From NCBI RefSeq assembly GCF_900109955.1, contig NZ_FOJB01000001.1, positions 1,054,001 through 1,118,000 of the forward strand: a stretch of DNA of 64,000 bases, written 5' to 3'. Below the pieces are notes generated by a model. That model was not told where the DNA came from and did no database searches. It saw nothing but the letters and a program-made list of their open reading frames with translations. A program made the position numbers and the translations under genes. Of this stretch, positions 49,784 through 59,274 are shown in pieces. This stretch comes from Aliiroseovarius sediminilitoris. GTDB taxonomy: Bacteria > Pseudomonadota > Alphaproteobacteria > Rhodobacterales > Rhodobacteraceae. Position 1 is the first letter of the stretch, and each line of letters opens with the position of its first letter.

Positions 49784-50335
49784 CCCAGTCACCTTTCTTT
49801 TGTCAGCAGAATTGTTGTCTCATCAATTCAGAAGTCTTGATTTTGACAAGGCGAAACGGATGCGCGCGTTGTGATCTGAGCTTTGCAGCTTTCGTATCAA
49901 ACGCGAATGTTGATTTCAATGCGCCCGCGCTTTCTTGCGCGGGCAACATTACCCAATAGACTGCACCGGGGTTCAACGGGCCGCAGGCCCGCTCACCCCG
50001 ATCCAGGCATCCTTCTTTTTGTTTGGTCCGCCCAACATCCCTGACCGTGGCGGTCAACCTTGGGCCATCCCCAAAATCAGCCACCAATTTCCCCTGTCTC
50101 GCGGGCGAGCCATTCCTCGCGGGTCAAATTGGCGTCTGATTTTGGCGCAGACATTTTCTTCGCAAATGTGGCCGATTGACAGCCCCGTTCAGGGCCATGG
50201 GTCGGGCTTTGCCCTCTCCCACTCTGTTCCGCCGAATACATGTGTATTCGGTCAGATCAGGTGGCCGAGGCGCAGCCCATCGGCGGAAGGGGGCACGAAG
50301 CCTCACCCGCGTCACTTTGATTGAGGAGGCCACAA
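49784..50335. other. Non-coding stretch with hairpins before ardC
   Basis: No gene is seen. Notable structures are GCCCGCGC/GCGCGGGC (49923-49944), CGGGCC/GGCCCG at about 49979, and a palindrome at 50232. It may hold the regulatory leader of the ardC operon and a border between cargo and transfer genes. Confidence 0.45.
50232..50251. promoter_or_regulatory. Perfect inverted repeat upstream of ardC
   Basis: CCGAATACA and TGTATTCGG are perfect 9-bp arms around TG. The repeat lies 84 bases before the ardC start. It is a candidate operator for zygotic induction control of the antirestriction operon or a protein site near the transfer origin. Confidence 0.5.
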
Positions 50336-51214
50336 ATGGCACCGAAGTTTGATGTTTATGCCCATGTCACCGACACCATTATTGCAGAGATCGAGGCGGG
50401 CACGCCGCCTTGGCGCAAGCCGTGGACCGGAAGCGCGTCCGGCGTTGCCTTGCCGACCCGACACAATGGCGAGGAGTATCGCGGGATTAATATCCTGATG
50501 CTCTGGGTCATGGCGGCCAAGAATGGCTATGTTTCGAGCCGCTGGATGACCTACAAACAGGCGCAGGAGCTGGGCGGCCAAGTCCGCAAAGGCGAAACGT
50601 CGTCGACCGTGGTCAAATACGGGACGTTCACCCGAGAGACCGAATTGGGCATTGAGGAAGAACTGCCCTATGCGCGCGCCTATCGCGTGTTCAATGCCGA
50701 TCAAATCGAGGGTTTGCCGAAGGATTACTACATCCGGCCCGAGGCCCCGCGCGACCTTGGGACGGTGGAAGATCCGGAGCTCGAGGCGTTTTTTGGCCGG
50801 ACAGGGGCGGAGATCCTCACCAGCGACGACCCGCGCGCCTATTACAGCCCCGCGAGAGATCATATCCACATGCCGCCGATTGCCACGTTTCATAATGCGG
50901 AAGGCTACTATGGGACTTTGGCCCATGAGGTGATCCATTGGACCGGCAGCGAAAAGCGGCTGGAGCGCATCAAGAAGTTTGCGAACCGTGAGGCCTATGC
51001 CTTTGAAGAGCTGGTTGCTGAAATTGGAGCCTGTTTCCTCGGCGCTCAGATCGGGGTTGCGCCGGAGTTTGGCCAAAGCGCGGCATATGTCGAAGGATGG
51101 TTGAAGGCATTGAAAGACGACAAGAGGGCTATTTTTCGCGCGGCGTCTGATGCGCAAAAGGCTGCCGATTTTGTCCTAGCAGCTGCAGGTCAGAGCAAGG
51201 AGGTGGCAGCATGA
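50336..51214 (+). CDS. ardC: ArdC-like antirestriction protein
   Basis: This is a 292-residue protein with an N-terminal ssDNA-binding domain (KFDVYAHVTDTIIAEIEAGT, then PPWRKPW) and a C-terminal metalloprotease-like domain with HEVIHWTGSEKRL as zinc motif. ArdC protects incoming plasmid DNA from host restriction in the recipient. GAGGAGG is eight bases before the ATG. It starts a four-gene unit with three small overlapping genes and lies upstream of the transfer genes, as expected for a leading-region gene. Confidence 0.9.
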   Translation: MAPKFDVYAHVTDTIIAEIEAGTPPWRKPWTGSASGVALPTRHNGEEYRGINILMLWVMAAKNGYVSSRWMTYKQAQELGGQVRKGETSSTVVKYGTFTRETELGIEEELPYARAYRVFNADQIEGLPKDYYIRPEAPRDLGTVEDPELEAFFGRTGAEILTSDDPRAYYSPARDHIHMPPIATFHNAEGYYGTLAHEVIHWTGSEKRLERIKKFANREAYAFEELVAEIGACFLGAQIGVAPEFGQSAAYVEGWLKALKDDKRAIFRAASDAQKAADFVLAAAGQSKEVAA

Positions 51215-51414
51215 TCCCTGATTATCACAGCAATGATTTTGCGACCGCGCGTCCGGAAGACACAGTGAGCTTGCGAAGCGCCGCCCGCGAAGCACGCGCC
51301 ACGCTCTACGCCGTTTTGAACCGGTTGGAGCTCAATGATCTGGACGGCGAAGAGCAGCCCTATATCGACGATTGTCTTGGGGCTCTCGCAATCCTCGAAG
51401 AGGCGTTGCGATGA
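51211..51414 (+). CDS. Small hypothetical protein of the ardC operon (67 aa)
   Basis: This is a 67-residue acidic, helical protein (SLRSAAREARATLYAVLNRL, then ELNDLDGEEQ). Its start overlaps the ardC stop by four bases (ATGA), and its stop overlaps the next start in the same way. It is therefore co-translated with ardC. No family is recognised. Confidence 0.65.
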   Translation: MIPDYHSNDFATARPEDTVSLRSAAREARATLYAVLNRLELNDLDGEEQPYIDDCLGALAILEEALR

Positions 51415-51635
51415 CTTTGGAAGAGATCAAAGCAGCAGTGGACGCGGGCAACCGCGTTCACTGGGTCAACAGCGGGTATGTGGTGACGTGTGATTGCCTC
51501 GGGCAATACCTCATCACCTTCACACGGAACGGCTCAGCCATTGGTTTGACCAGTCATGATGGCACCTGCCTGAACGGCAAGCCTGGCAAATTTTTCATCA
51601 GTGAAAGCACCGAGGTTTGCCATGAAGTATTCTAA
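51411..51635 (+). CDS. Small hypothetical protein of the ardC operon (74 aa)
   Basis: This is a 74-residue protein starting MTLEEIKAAVDAGNRVHWVN, with a beta-rich rest (YLITFTRNGSAIGLTSHDGT). This kind of short protein, built like an immunity or plasmid-leading-region factor, is common beside ardC in alphaproteobacteria. It overlaps both neighbours, so it belongs to the operon. The function is unknown. Confidence 0.65.
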   Translation: MTLEEIKAAVDAGNRVHWVNSGYVVTCDCLGQYLITFTRNGSAIGLTSHDGTCLNGKPGKFFISESTEVCHEVF

Positions 51636-51903
51636 AGTTGAGCAGGCGGCCCGAGAGGGGCGCGCCAGCGTGCATCTGCATGGGTTTTGCATTCTGCCCG
51701 ATGGCGGGGAGGAGTATTGTGACGATCCGGCACTGATCGATGGCTGGGCGATCTATGTCCGAGTTGAGACCCCGGACGACCCGCAACAGCCCTTTGATCT
51801 GCACGAGCTGCCCGATCATCAAACCTATGCCAGCGCCGAAGGCGCGGCCCGCGCAATAGCGCTGCAATTGCTTGGCGATGCTGAGGCGTGGAACCACGAT
51901 TAG
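51622..51903 (+). CDS. Small hypothetical protein of the ardC operon (93 aa)
   Basis: This is a 93-residue acidic protein (FCILPDGGEEYCDDPALIDG, then WAIYVRVETPDDPQQPFDLH). It starts 14 bases inside the preceding gene, with GAGG upstream. It closes the operon; a GCCGGGC-TTT-GCCCGGC hairpin at about 51927-51943 follows and may act as a terminator. No family is recognised. Confidence 0.62.
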   Translation: MKYSKVEQAAREGRASVHLHGFCILPDGGEEYCDDPALIDGWAIYVRVETPDDPQQPFDLHELPDHQTYASAEGAARAIALQLLGDAEAWNHD

Positions 51904-51982
51904 TGGTGCCATGCCTTGCGCATGCGGCCGGGCTTTGCCCGGCGGTTGCAGCCGATGGCTGCTCCAAACGGAATACAAGCAG

Positions 51983-52029
51983 TTGACACAATATTATAAT
52001 ATTGAATCAATTATGGCGAAGTGCCATAA
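51983..52029. other. Candidate oriT or promoter region before the relaxase genes
   Basis: A TTGACA (51983) is followed by the perfect palindrome AATATTATAATATT (51990-52003), then TTATGGC (52011-52017) and GCCATAA (52023-52029), a perfect 7-bp inverted repeat with a five-base loop. An AT-rich core beside an inverted repeat, directly before mobC-virD2, is the usual picture of oriT. The nick site is not identified, and a promoter for the transfer genes is also possible. Confidence 0.45.
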
Positions 52030-52077
52030 CAGGGCTGCCTGTATGATGCTGGCAAGAAATAGGGGTGATTACTTCAC

Positions 52078-52668
52078 ATGGGCCGACCGCGCGCACCACG
52101 GCACAAGCGACTGACGCAAAACCAGCGTTTTGCCATCGCGCGCAAGCGTGCCGAAGGGGTGCCAATCGAGGATCTGGCCCGCGAATTCGGCGTCACGACC
52201 CGCAGCATCTTCTACACATTGAAGGCCGATCAAAGCCGCAAGCTTGATGCGCGCGTGCGCTCCGAACTGGTGAATGTCCGCCTCACGCCAAAGGAGCTTG
52301 CGAACTTTGATGCGGTGCTTGCGCGGCATGATATCACCAGCCGCGCGGAGGGGCTTCGGCGCTTGATCCATGCCTCAAACGATCTCTTCGTTCCCGACGA
52401 TGAACTGGCGAACCAGATGCAGGGGTTATCGGCTTCGCTCAATCGCACCGGCAACAACATCAACCAAATTGCGCAGCGCCTGAACGAGGCAAAGCGCCAG
52501 GGCAAGACGCCGCCTTATGGGAATTCCGCCCATGCTCAGGTCCGCGCTTTGGCCGGGCTGATCTTCGATATCGCCGACCAGGTTCAGGACATGGCGCAGC
52601 GTCGCCGAAGCGCGCTGTCCGGCGAGGTTGCCCGCGTGCTGGGAGGCTTTGCCGATGGCTCGGAATAG
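52078..52668 (+). CDS. mobC: MobC-like relaxosome DNA-binding protein
   Basis: This is a 196-residue protein. The N-terminal half has a homeodomain-like HTH (LTQNQRFAIARKRAEGVPIE, then DLAREFGVTTRSIFYTLKAD), followed by a ribbon-helix-helix-like segment and the MobC/VirC2-type motif SASLNRTGNNINQIAQRLNE. It should bind oriT and help the VirD2-like relaxase whose start it overlaps by 14 bases. The candidate oriT lies just before it. Confidence 0.83.
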   Translation: MGRPRAPRHKRLTQNQRFAIARKRAEGVPIEDLAREFGVTTRSIFYTLKADQSRKLDARVRSELVNVRLTPKELANFDAVLARHDITSRAEGLRRLIHASNDLFVPDDELANQMQGLSASLNRTGNNINQIAQRLNEAKRQGKTPPYGNSAHAQVRALAGLIFDIADQVQDMAQRRRSALSGEVARVLGGFADGSE

Positions 52669-54463
52669 CGCCGTTGCCGCCGCGCAGGAGGCCTTTTTCG
52701 ATCGCGACTGGAGCCGCATTCGCGGCAGCGTTCCGCGCGCCCGTGCCAAGCAAATGGCGCGTGCTGCCATGGGGCATTCCCCCGCGATCTTCAAAGCCAT
52801 TCGCGACGGCGGCACACACAACAAAACGCAACTCCGCAACCAGCTGGAGTACCTGACCACCAAGTCGAGCTTCATCATCGACAGCCGTGGCACCTATGAC
52901 GGCCAAAGCGTCTTGTCCGCGAAAGAGATCGAGCAGGTCACACGCCGGCTTTCAGCGCAGTGGAATGAGGGATTCCATCCCAAACTGGGGCATACCTCGC
53001 ATCTCTTGATGGCCTTGCCAATTGGCACGCGCGGCGAGGATGTTGCCGAGATCACGCGCGAGATCTGTGAGCGGTTCTTTCAAGGCGAAGGCAGCCACTT
53101 CGACTATATCGCGGCCGTGCATGAGGACCGGGATCACCCGCACGCGCATATCGTTCTGAACCGGCGCAGCAAGGACGGCGAGTTCTTCTTCCTAAAGGAA
53201 GGGCACCACTTCAACTACGACAGTTTTCGCGAGGCGATGGTGGAGGTGTCTGACCGCTATGGGCTGCGGCTTGAGGCGACGCGAAAGCTCGAGCGTGGGA
53301 TCACGACGAAGAGGCCAAGCGATGTTGACCAGCGTCGCGCAGAAGCCACCGGCCAGAAACTGACCGAGCGTGAGCGCGTCGGACCAGAGCTCGATCGTGC
53401 CTTGGCTGAAGTCGCCCAGAACTCGTGGCTCTATCGCGGCCTGGCGGCCGAGGCCTCGCGCGAGAACCAGCATGACATTGCAGCGGCCTTGGAAAAAGCC
53501 GCGACGCTTTTGGCGCAGGGCAAACCGATTGAAGCAGATGGAAAGGTATATGGCATGGCCGAAGAACAGCATTCCTTTGATGAGGTCGTGGATGCCTTTC
53601 ACGACAAGATCAACCAGGCCGAACGCATTGTGGCGGACGCGCCGGTAGAGCGGCGCGCGGCGCTCGAGCATGAGCTGAACGACATCTATCGCTCTCTGTC
53701 GCATCTGAGCCCAATGGGAACGCAGTCCCACACCTTGCTCGAAGACGCGTCCGAAAGTGGGATCTATTCGGCCGCGAACATTCAGGCCGACGCCCAAGGC
53801 TTTTTGCAGGATCCAGCTCTTTCCGAACGTCTTCAGCAGGCATTGAAAGGCACTGGAATTGACGCGCAAGAGGTGACGCGCCGCGTTGAAATCGGCGCGG
53901 GCAATGCCGCGCTCGAGCGGCAATGGCTTGGACAGGATTTGAATGCGATTGCCGAGAAGGTCGGCTTTGATCTGTCACGCGCCGATGAGCTCGAGAAAGC
54001 GATCGACCGCCTTGACCAGGTGCACAGTGATCTGGGCCATGTGTTGGCAGATGCTGAGGTTCTAAAAGACAGTGGGGCGGTGGAGGTCGACCGGCAGGAA
54101 GCCATCATCGACCGGCTGCCGCCGACCATCGCTTATATCCTGAGCCGTTTGAGGGACGACCCGACCGCAGATCCTTTCCGCAGCGATCTGGAGCGCGAAA
54201 CCTTGCGTGCTGAGCTGGAGGAACTGGTCGGTGAAGTTAGCACCCCGGACTTAGCAATTGGCGACGAGACCACGCTGGAGGAACATATCGAAGACCGCCT
54301 GGACCGGCTCTATGCGGCCAAGGCCTATCTGCAGAGCGATGCCGCTTTGGCGAACAGTATGGCAATGGAGCATGTCCTTGATGAGATCGCCAATGAAGAA
54401 ATTGATGTTCAACGCGAGCGGCATGTCGATGCCGACGGCGAAAAGGGCGTGACGCATGGGTAA
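52655..54463 (+). CDS. virD2: VirD2-like relaxase
   Basis: This is a 602-residue relaxase of the MOBP type. RNQLEYLTTKSSFIIDSRG holds the probable nicking tyrosine region, SHLLMALPIGTRGEDVAEIT motif II, and AVHEDRDHPHAHIVLNRRS the three-histidine motif III. The C-terminal 350 residues are helical and acidic, probably used for coupling and transport signals. GGGAGG lies before the ATG at 52655. It is followed, with an overlap of eight bases, by the VirD4 coupling protein gene. Confidence 0.92.
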   Translation: MARNSAVAAAQEAFFDRDWSRIRGSVPRARAKQMARAAMGHSPAIFKAIRDGGTHNKTQLRNQLEYLTTKSSFIIDSRGTYDGQSVLSAKEIEQVTRRLSAQWNEGFHPKLGHTSHLLMALPIGTRGEDVAEITREICERFFQGEGSHFDYIAAVHEDRDHPHAHIVLNRRSKDGEFFFLKEGHHFNYDSFREAMVEVSDRYGLRLEATRKLERGITTKRPSDVDQRRAEATGQKLTERERVGPELDRALAEVAQNSWLYRGLAAEASRENQHDIAAALEKAATLLAQGKPIEADGKVYGMAEEQHSFDEVVDAFHDKINQAERIVADAPVERRAALEHELNDIYRSLSHLSPMGTQSHTLLEDASESGIYSAANIQADAQGFLQDPALSERLQQALKGTGIDAQEVTRRVEIGAGNAALERQWLGQDLNAIAEKVGFDLSRADELEKAIDRLDQVHSDLGHVLADAEVLKDSGAVEVDRQEAIIDRLPPTIAYILSRLRDDPTADPFRSDLERETLRAELEELVGEVSTPDLAIGDETTLEEHIEDRLDRLYAAKAYLQSDAALANSMAMEHVLDEIANEEIDVQRERHVDADGEKGVTHG

Positions 54464-56348
54464 GGCGCGGATCGCACTCGGCGTCATGAGCTTTGCCCTT
54501 TTGGGAGCGGTGTTGGGCTATGTTCTAGCGTCGGCCTTTCTGACATTCCGCTGGTTCGGGGTCGGGGCCGATATCGATTTCCTGATGCTGGCGCGCAGCT
54601 ATGGGGTTCTCCAAACGACCCATCCAGGCGATATGCAGATCGTTCACTTGCTTGTCGGGATCTGCACCGGGGGAGGTGTTTTGCTTAGCGCAGTTTTGAT
54701 GAACGATGCGCTGACCAAATTCGGGGAAACCCATTGGCAACACATGTCCGAGATGAAGAGGAACGGCTTTTTCGGCAAGCCTGGCCACGGGTTTGTCCTC
54801 GGCAAAATGGGCAAGCCGCGGAGCCGCAGACCCTTTGTCATGTCTAAAGTCTTTCCCCACGCCCTGATTGTGGCTCCGACCGGGCGCGGCAAGACCACGG
54901 GTTTCGTCATCCCGAACCTACTGACCTATAAGGGCAGTGCTGTGGTTCTCGACGTGAAGGGTGAAAACTTCGAGGCGACGGCGCGTCACAGAGCATTGCA
55001 GGGCGACAAGGTTTTTCGGTTCGCACCCACTGACTGGAAGGATGGCCGATCACACCGCTACAATCCTTTGCTGCGCATATCGGCGCTGGAAAATGTCGAC
55101 CGCCAGCAGATGGAGCTGCAGCTGCTGGCCTCATTGTTCCTGCAAGCGGATAACGACCGGGTCCAAGGGCTCCTTGATGGCGGCATTGACCTATTTGTGG
55201 CGGCAGGGCTTTTGGCGTTTGAACGAAAGCGGCCGACCTTGGGCGAGATCTACCGCATCACGGCGTCAGGCGGCGACAAGCAGAAAGAATACCGTCGCCG
55301 CGCCGATGAAGCGGTCAACCCAGCCGCCAAGCTGATCTTCATGCGCATGGCCTCGACCAATAACGACACGCTGACCTCTTACCTGTCGCTCTTGATGACA
55401 TCTGGACTCAAGCAGTGGTCGAACCCTGCGATCGATAGGGCAACCGCAACGTCTGACTTCGATTTCCGCGATATCCGCAAGACACCGTTTTCGGTCTACC
55501 TGGTGGTCGAGCCGCTGATGGTGAAACCCCTCGCGCCGCTTATCCGCCTTTTCTTTTCGGACCTGCTGGCATCGCTTCAGGATCATGAACCCGGCAAGGA
55601 CGAGCCCTGGCCGGTGATGCTCATGCTCGATGAGTTCAATCGCCTTGGCAAAATGCCGATCGTGCTCGACAGCATCGAAACACTGAGGTCCTACCGCGCC
55701 AATCTCGCGATCGTCACCCAAACGATCCCGGCGTTGGACGAGATCTATGGCGAAAATGCCCGCCGCGCCTTGCAGGGCAACGCAGGCATCAAGCTCTACC
55801 TAACCCCCTCGGATGAAAAGACTATCGAAGAGCTCAGCAAAGCCGTCGGCAAAACCACCAAGCGCGTCGTGACCCGCTCGCGGTCGGTCGGCCGCAACCC
55901 TTTCGCCGGGCGCAGTATGTCTGAACGGACCGAAGAAACCGCCTTGCTGCCAGAGGATGAGGCGCGGCGCATGGATCTGGATGACATCGTTCTAGTGGTA
56001 GACGCGCAAATGCCCGTGCGGGCCAAGCGGATCAAATACTATGAGGATCGGTTTTTTAAGCAGATCTTCGACAAGCAGACCGGCGATCTGCCGTATCCGT
56101 CCGCCGGTGACCAAATGCGCGGGCTGCAAGGCCAGATAAAGGCGCTCGAGGCGAAGATTGGGGCGCTTGAGGTGCCGAGAGCAGTTTCAAATGAGGGCTC
56201 TGACGGCGGCGGGAAGCGGCGCGAAGAGATCGACGGTTTGGCTAACGAAGAACGGGGGGCTGTGTCAGGCGAAAAGGCAAGTTTGGATGAGTATCAGACT
56301 GGAACTGAAAGGGTGAAACGATTTATGGAAGAGGCTGCTAGAGGATGA
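54456..56348 (+). CDS. virD4: VirD4/TraG-family type IV coupling protein
   Basis: This is a 630-residue coupling ATPase that links the relaxosome to the secretion channel. Two N-terminal membrane segments lie at about 6-25 and 66-84. Walker A is VAPTGRGKTTGF at about 139-150 and Walker B VMLMLDEFNRLGKM at about 385-398. TQTIPALDEIYGENARRALQ is the conserved TraG/VirD4 motif. It overlaps virD2. The VirB-type channel genes appear, in the opposite direction, from 62230 to the window end. Confidence 0.94.
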   Translation: MGKARIALGVMSFALLGAVLGYVLASAFLTFRWFGVGADIDFLMLARSYGVLQTTHPGDMQIVHLLVGICTGGGVLLSAVLMNDALTKFGETHWQHMSEMKRNGFFGKPGHGFVLGKMGKPRSRRPFVMSKVFPHALIVAPTGRGKTTGFVIPNLLTYKGSAVVLDVKGENFEATARHRALQGDKVFRFAPTDWKDGRSHRYNPLLRISALENVDRQQMELQLLASLFLQADNDRVQGLLDGGIDLFVAAGLLAFERKRPTLGEIYRITASGGDKQKEYRRRADEAVNPAAKLIFMRMASTNNDTLTSYLSLLMTSGLKQWSNPAIDRATATSDFDFRDIRKTPFSVYLVVEPLMVKPLAPLIRLFFSDLLASLQDHEPGKDEPWPVMLMLDEFNRLGKMPIVLDSIETLRSYRANLAIVTQTIPALDEIYGENARRALQGNAGIKLYLTPSDEKTIEELSKAVGKTTKRVVTRSRSVGRNPFAGRSMSERTEETALLPEDEARRMDLDDIVLVVDAQMPVRAKRIKYYEDRFFKQIFDKQTGDLPYPSAGDQMRGLQGQIKALEAKIGALEVPRAVSNEGSDGGGKRREEIDGLANEERGAVSGEKASLDEYQTGTERVKRFMEEAARG

Positions 56349-56530
56349 CGGGCGGATTCGGACATTTGCTGCGAGCATAGTTTGCAGCCTTAGGGTAAAC
56401 GAAAGCGGACCTTTATTCAGCTCACACCCCACCAAAATTGCACGACAAAGCGAATTCTCAATCACGATTTCTTCCCAATAGATCAGCAATCTTATAGCGT
56501 TTAGAAGCCATCAGTTGGAGCTTTGTCCCT

Positions 56531-57811
56531 ATGAAAATTGAAAATACCAGATTTCAAATGCCTGTGGGTCAGGGTTTTTTCCACGCGGGTTGGGTTGGTT
56601 TCCCAGAGGCCGAAGAGAGGTTCTTCTACGTCTACGATTGCGGCGCCATGAACAAGTTCGCGTTCGAGCGAGACCGGGAAATCAAAAAGCTGAACGCGCT
56701 TGTTGGTGACGGAGCGCGGCTCGATCTTTTGGTAATCTCACATATGCATGCAGATCATGTGAACGGCATAGAAGCACTCGTGACTGACGGAAAACTCAAA
56801 GTCGACACGATCATGATGCCAATGATTGAGATGAAGGAAAGATTGCTCTCTTTCGCGACAACTGCCTATGAAGATCCAGCGTCAGCCGAGTCTAATTTTT
56901 TCAAGGATTTCATCGTAGATCCAGTTGCTGCTGTTTCGCGCTTTGGACCCAGGAACATTCTGCTCGTCGGGCGTGGGGATGGAGGGGCACCGGGCAGTGG
57001 ATCGCCTGACGACAGCCCATTGGATGGCGGTCCCTATCTATCTGGTGAGGGCCGCGGGTACACATGGAAACTGGTTGGGCAGGGCTCCGCAGACGTCCGG
57101 TCACTAGATGCTGACCGCCCTCAAATCGTAGCTATACCCGACACCTCAGCCATAAAGGTCTTTGAGTTTGGGAACTGGCAAGACGCATGGCTAATCGCGC
57201 CTTATGTTGATGAAGAAATCACAGCCAAGAATGATTTATTCTTAACTAACCTGGCCAACGAATTGCATATTACTGTGGCCGAACTTGAGGGCCGTCTTTC
57301 AGACAGCTCTTTCAGTCTAGATCTTATTACCAATCACGCGGACAAACTCCAGTCTGCCTTCAAATCTTGCCACGGAAATCTCAACCGCACTTCCCTTTGC
57401 CTCTACTCAGGTCCCGCTGCTTCGGTCGCGGTCGAGCATGGTTGTCAAGTGCAGCATGGCCCATGGGTTTCCAACTTGGGTCACCAACGGATCGCATGGT
57501 TAGCAACTGGGGATGCCAAGCTGTCAAAGGATGCCAAGTGTGACGCCCTCCTGGCGCATTTCAAGGACCATTTGGACAAGGTGTCGACACTCACCTTGCC
57601 GCATCACGGCGCTGCGGGAGATTTCAATCAAAAGCTATTGACGTCAACGAAACCGAGCTTTTGCCCGGTCGCTGCGGATGAAGTGAACGATTGGCAACAT
57701 CCAGCCGCAAGCGTAACGCGATCTGTTGCGTCAGAAGGAGCTATGTTGCTCGTGGTCAATGCCAACGAAACCACTTCGGTTCGAGAATACGTGTGGACAG
57801 GCACGCCTTAG
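56531..57811 (+). CDS. Metallo-beta-lactamase-fold protein of a defence cluster
   Basis: This is a 426-residue protein with the metal motif HMHADH at 71-76, and LATGDAKLS and LPHHGAAGDFN in the C-terminal half as further metal ligands. The fold matches ComEC/Rec2-like or nuclease-like hydrolases. There is a central insert of about 150 residues. It lies 173 bases before the SIR2 gene, in the same direction, and 182 bases after virD4. Membership in the SIR2-HerA system is inferred from position only. Confidence 0.72.
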   Translation: MKIENTRFQMPVGQGFFHAGWVGFPEAEERFFYVYDCGAMNKFAFERDREIKKLNALVGDGARLDLLVISHMHADHVNGIEALVTDGKLKVDTIMMPMIEMKERLLSFATTAYEDPASAESNFFKDFIVDPVAAVSRFGPRNILLVGRGDGGAPGSGSPDDSPLDGGPYLSGEGRGYTWKLVGQGSADVRSLDADRPQIVAIPDTSAIKVFEFGNWQDAWLIAPYVDEEITAKNDLFLTNLANELHITVAELEGRLSDSSFSLDLITNHADKLQSAFKSCHGNLNRTSLCLYSGPAASVAVEHGCQVQHGPWVSNLGHQRIAWLATGDAKLSKDAKCDALLAHFKDHLDKVSTLTLPHHGAAGDFNQKLLTSTKPSFCPVAADEVNDWQHPAASVTRSVASEGAMLLVVNANETTSVREYVWTGTP

Positions 57812-57984
57812 TCAAGCCTGAAGCTAGGATTACGACAATTGCGTATGGACGACTGCGGTAGCCCGCCAATCGTGACAACTCCCTGTGATTAAGGCACGCA
57901 ACCGAAAGCAGCCTTACAACATTTGAGCTCCTGCGCTACCGTAAGTTGGTAAAGAGAAGAGCGAGATTCACTTGGAGTGGTTTT

Positions 57985-59274
57985 TTGATCAATTTTAGAA
58001 AAGGGAGCAAAGACGAGTTCGCGAAACTTACCCCTGAAGCAGGGTTTGATGATCGCGCCGATATTATCCGGCGGCATCTGGCAGAGGTTTTTGGCTCCAA
58101 GAACCTGTCTTTTCTCATTGGGTCCGGTTGCTCATCCTACATGCAAGAAGGAAATGAGCTTGGCATTCCGACTATGGGGCCGCTCGCGGCAGAGTTTCAG
58201 GCAACGCTTCAGGGTATGCCTGGTCTCCCTGGGTTTGGTGCCTTTGTGACTCCTGAACAAGGAGATGCGCTCAGAGACAGGCTTGGTATCGACCTCACGC
58301 ACGAAGACTTCCAAAAGAACCTAGAGCGGCTGATGGAAGTTCTGATGATGGCGCAGCAATTTTGCAAGACGAGCGCCAAGGGGGAGCTTCAGGAAGCACT
58401 AGCAACCGTCGAGACCGTCATTGCTGGCGTCAAAAAGTTCATCCTTCAGAAATGCACCGAAGGACAGTTTGCAAAAGGCGACGAAACAATAGTGACGCTG
58501 TACCGGCGTTTTTATCAGTCGCTGGCCACTCGATCCCGTGGTCTTGCGCCTCCTTGGGTTTTCACCACCAATTACGACCTCTTCAACGAGCGGGCAATGG
58601 ACCGTTCCGGCATCCCTTACTCCAACGGGTTCGCGGGTACGGTCGAGCGCCGCTTCAACCCTTCCACATATCGCCGTGCCTTGGCTGAGCAGCTCGATAT
58701 TTCTTCAAAGAGGTGGGCAGCGGTCGATGGATATGTGCATTTCTGCAAGCTCCACGGCTCCGTAAACTGGACGGAAGAGAACGCTGGCCTTTTCCCTATC
58801 AGAGAGTCTGCCGACAAGCTCGACCCTATTCAAGACCGTGTTATGATCTATCCGACGCCCTCGAAACAGACGGCGAGTTTTGGCTCGCCATACTCAGACA
58901 TGTTCCGTGAGTTTCAGCGGCAGGTCGTTCAAGACCAGAGCGTCCTCTTCGTCATTGGATTCAGCTTTGGGGACGAGCACATCAACAACATCATTTTTCA
59001 AGGTCTAACCCTCCCGGGCTTTCGCCTGATCGCGTTCCTCAATCCTGAAGACGCCAGCAATCCTGTGACGCAAGAGCTGGTGGCACTAGGAGACCCGAGG
59101 ATTTGGTTCATCTGGGGCAGCGACGAAGAGACGGGCAAAAAGGCGCACTATTTCGACAGCATCGTGCAGGATTTAATGCCGACGAGTGCGGATCAGAAAG
59201 AAGAGCAAGCCATCGAGAAAGTTTTCAAGAAGCTGCTTACCAAGCAGCAAGGTGGCGAAAATGGCGAGGGATGA
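57985..59274 (+). CDS. SIR2-domain NADase-like defence protein
   Basis: This is a 429-residue protein of the SIR2-like type. LSFLIGSGCSS (NAD-binding loop), WVFTTNYDLFNE, YVHFCKLHGSVNW (catalytic His) and FVIGFSFGDEHINN are all family motifs of defence SIR2 proteins, which deplete NAD+. The start TTG at 57985 follows GGAG by nine bases and is likely; another TTG at 57946 is possible. It overlaps the HerA gene by 14 bases. SIR2-HerA pairs (Nezha type) form large complexes that abort phage infection. Confidence 0.85.
   Translation: MINFRKGSKDEFAKLTPEAGFDDRADIIRRHLAEVFGSKNLSFLIGSGCSSYMQEGNELGIPTMGPLAAEFQATLQGMPGLPGFGAFVTPEQGDALRDRLGIDLTHEDFQKNLERLMEVLMMAQQFCKTSAKGELQEALATVETVIAGVKKFILQKCTEGQFAKGDETIVTLYRRFYQSLATRSRGLAPPWVFTTNYDLFNERAMDRSGIPYSNGFAGTVERRFNPSTYRRALAEQLDISSKRWAAVDGYVHFCKLHGSVNWTEENAGLFPIRESADKLDPIQDRVMIYPTPSKQTASFGSPYSDMFREFQRQVVQDQSVLFVIGFSFGDEHINNIIFQGLTLPGFRLIAFLNPEDASNPVTQELVALGDPRIWFIWGSDEETGKKAHYFDSIVQDLMPTSADQKEEQAIEKVFKKLLTKQQGGENGEG

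Noticed and set aside
53192-53923. 243-codon minus-strand frame inside virD2
   Set aside because: Shadow of the relaxase gene without ribosome binding site or family motifs.
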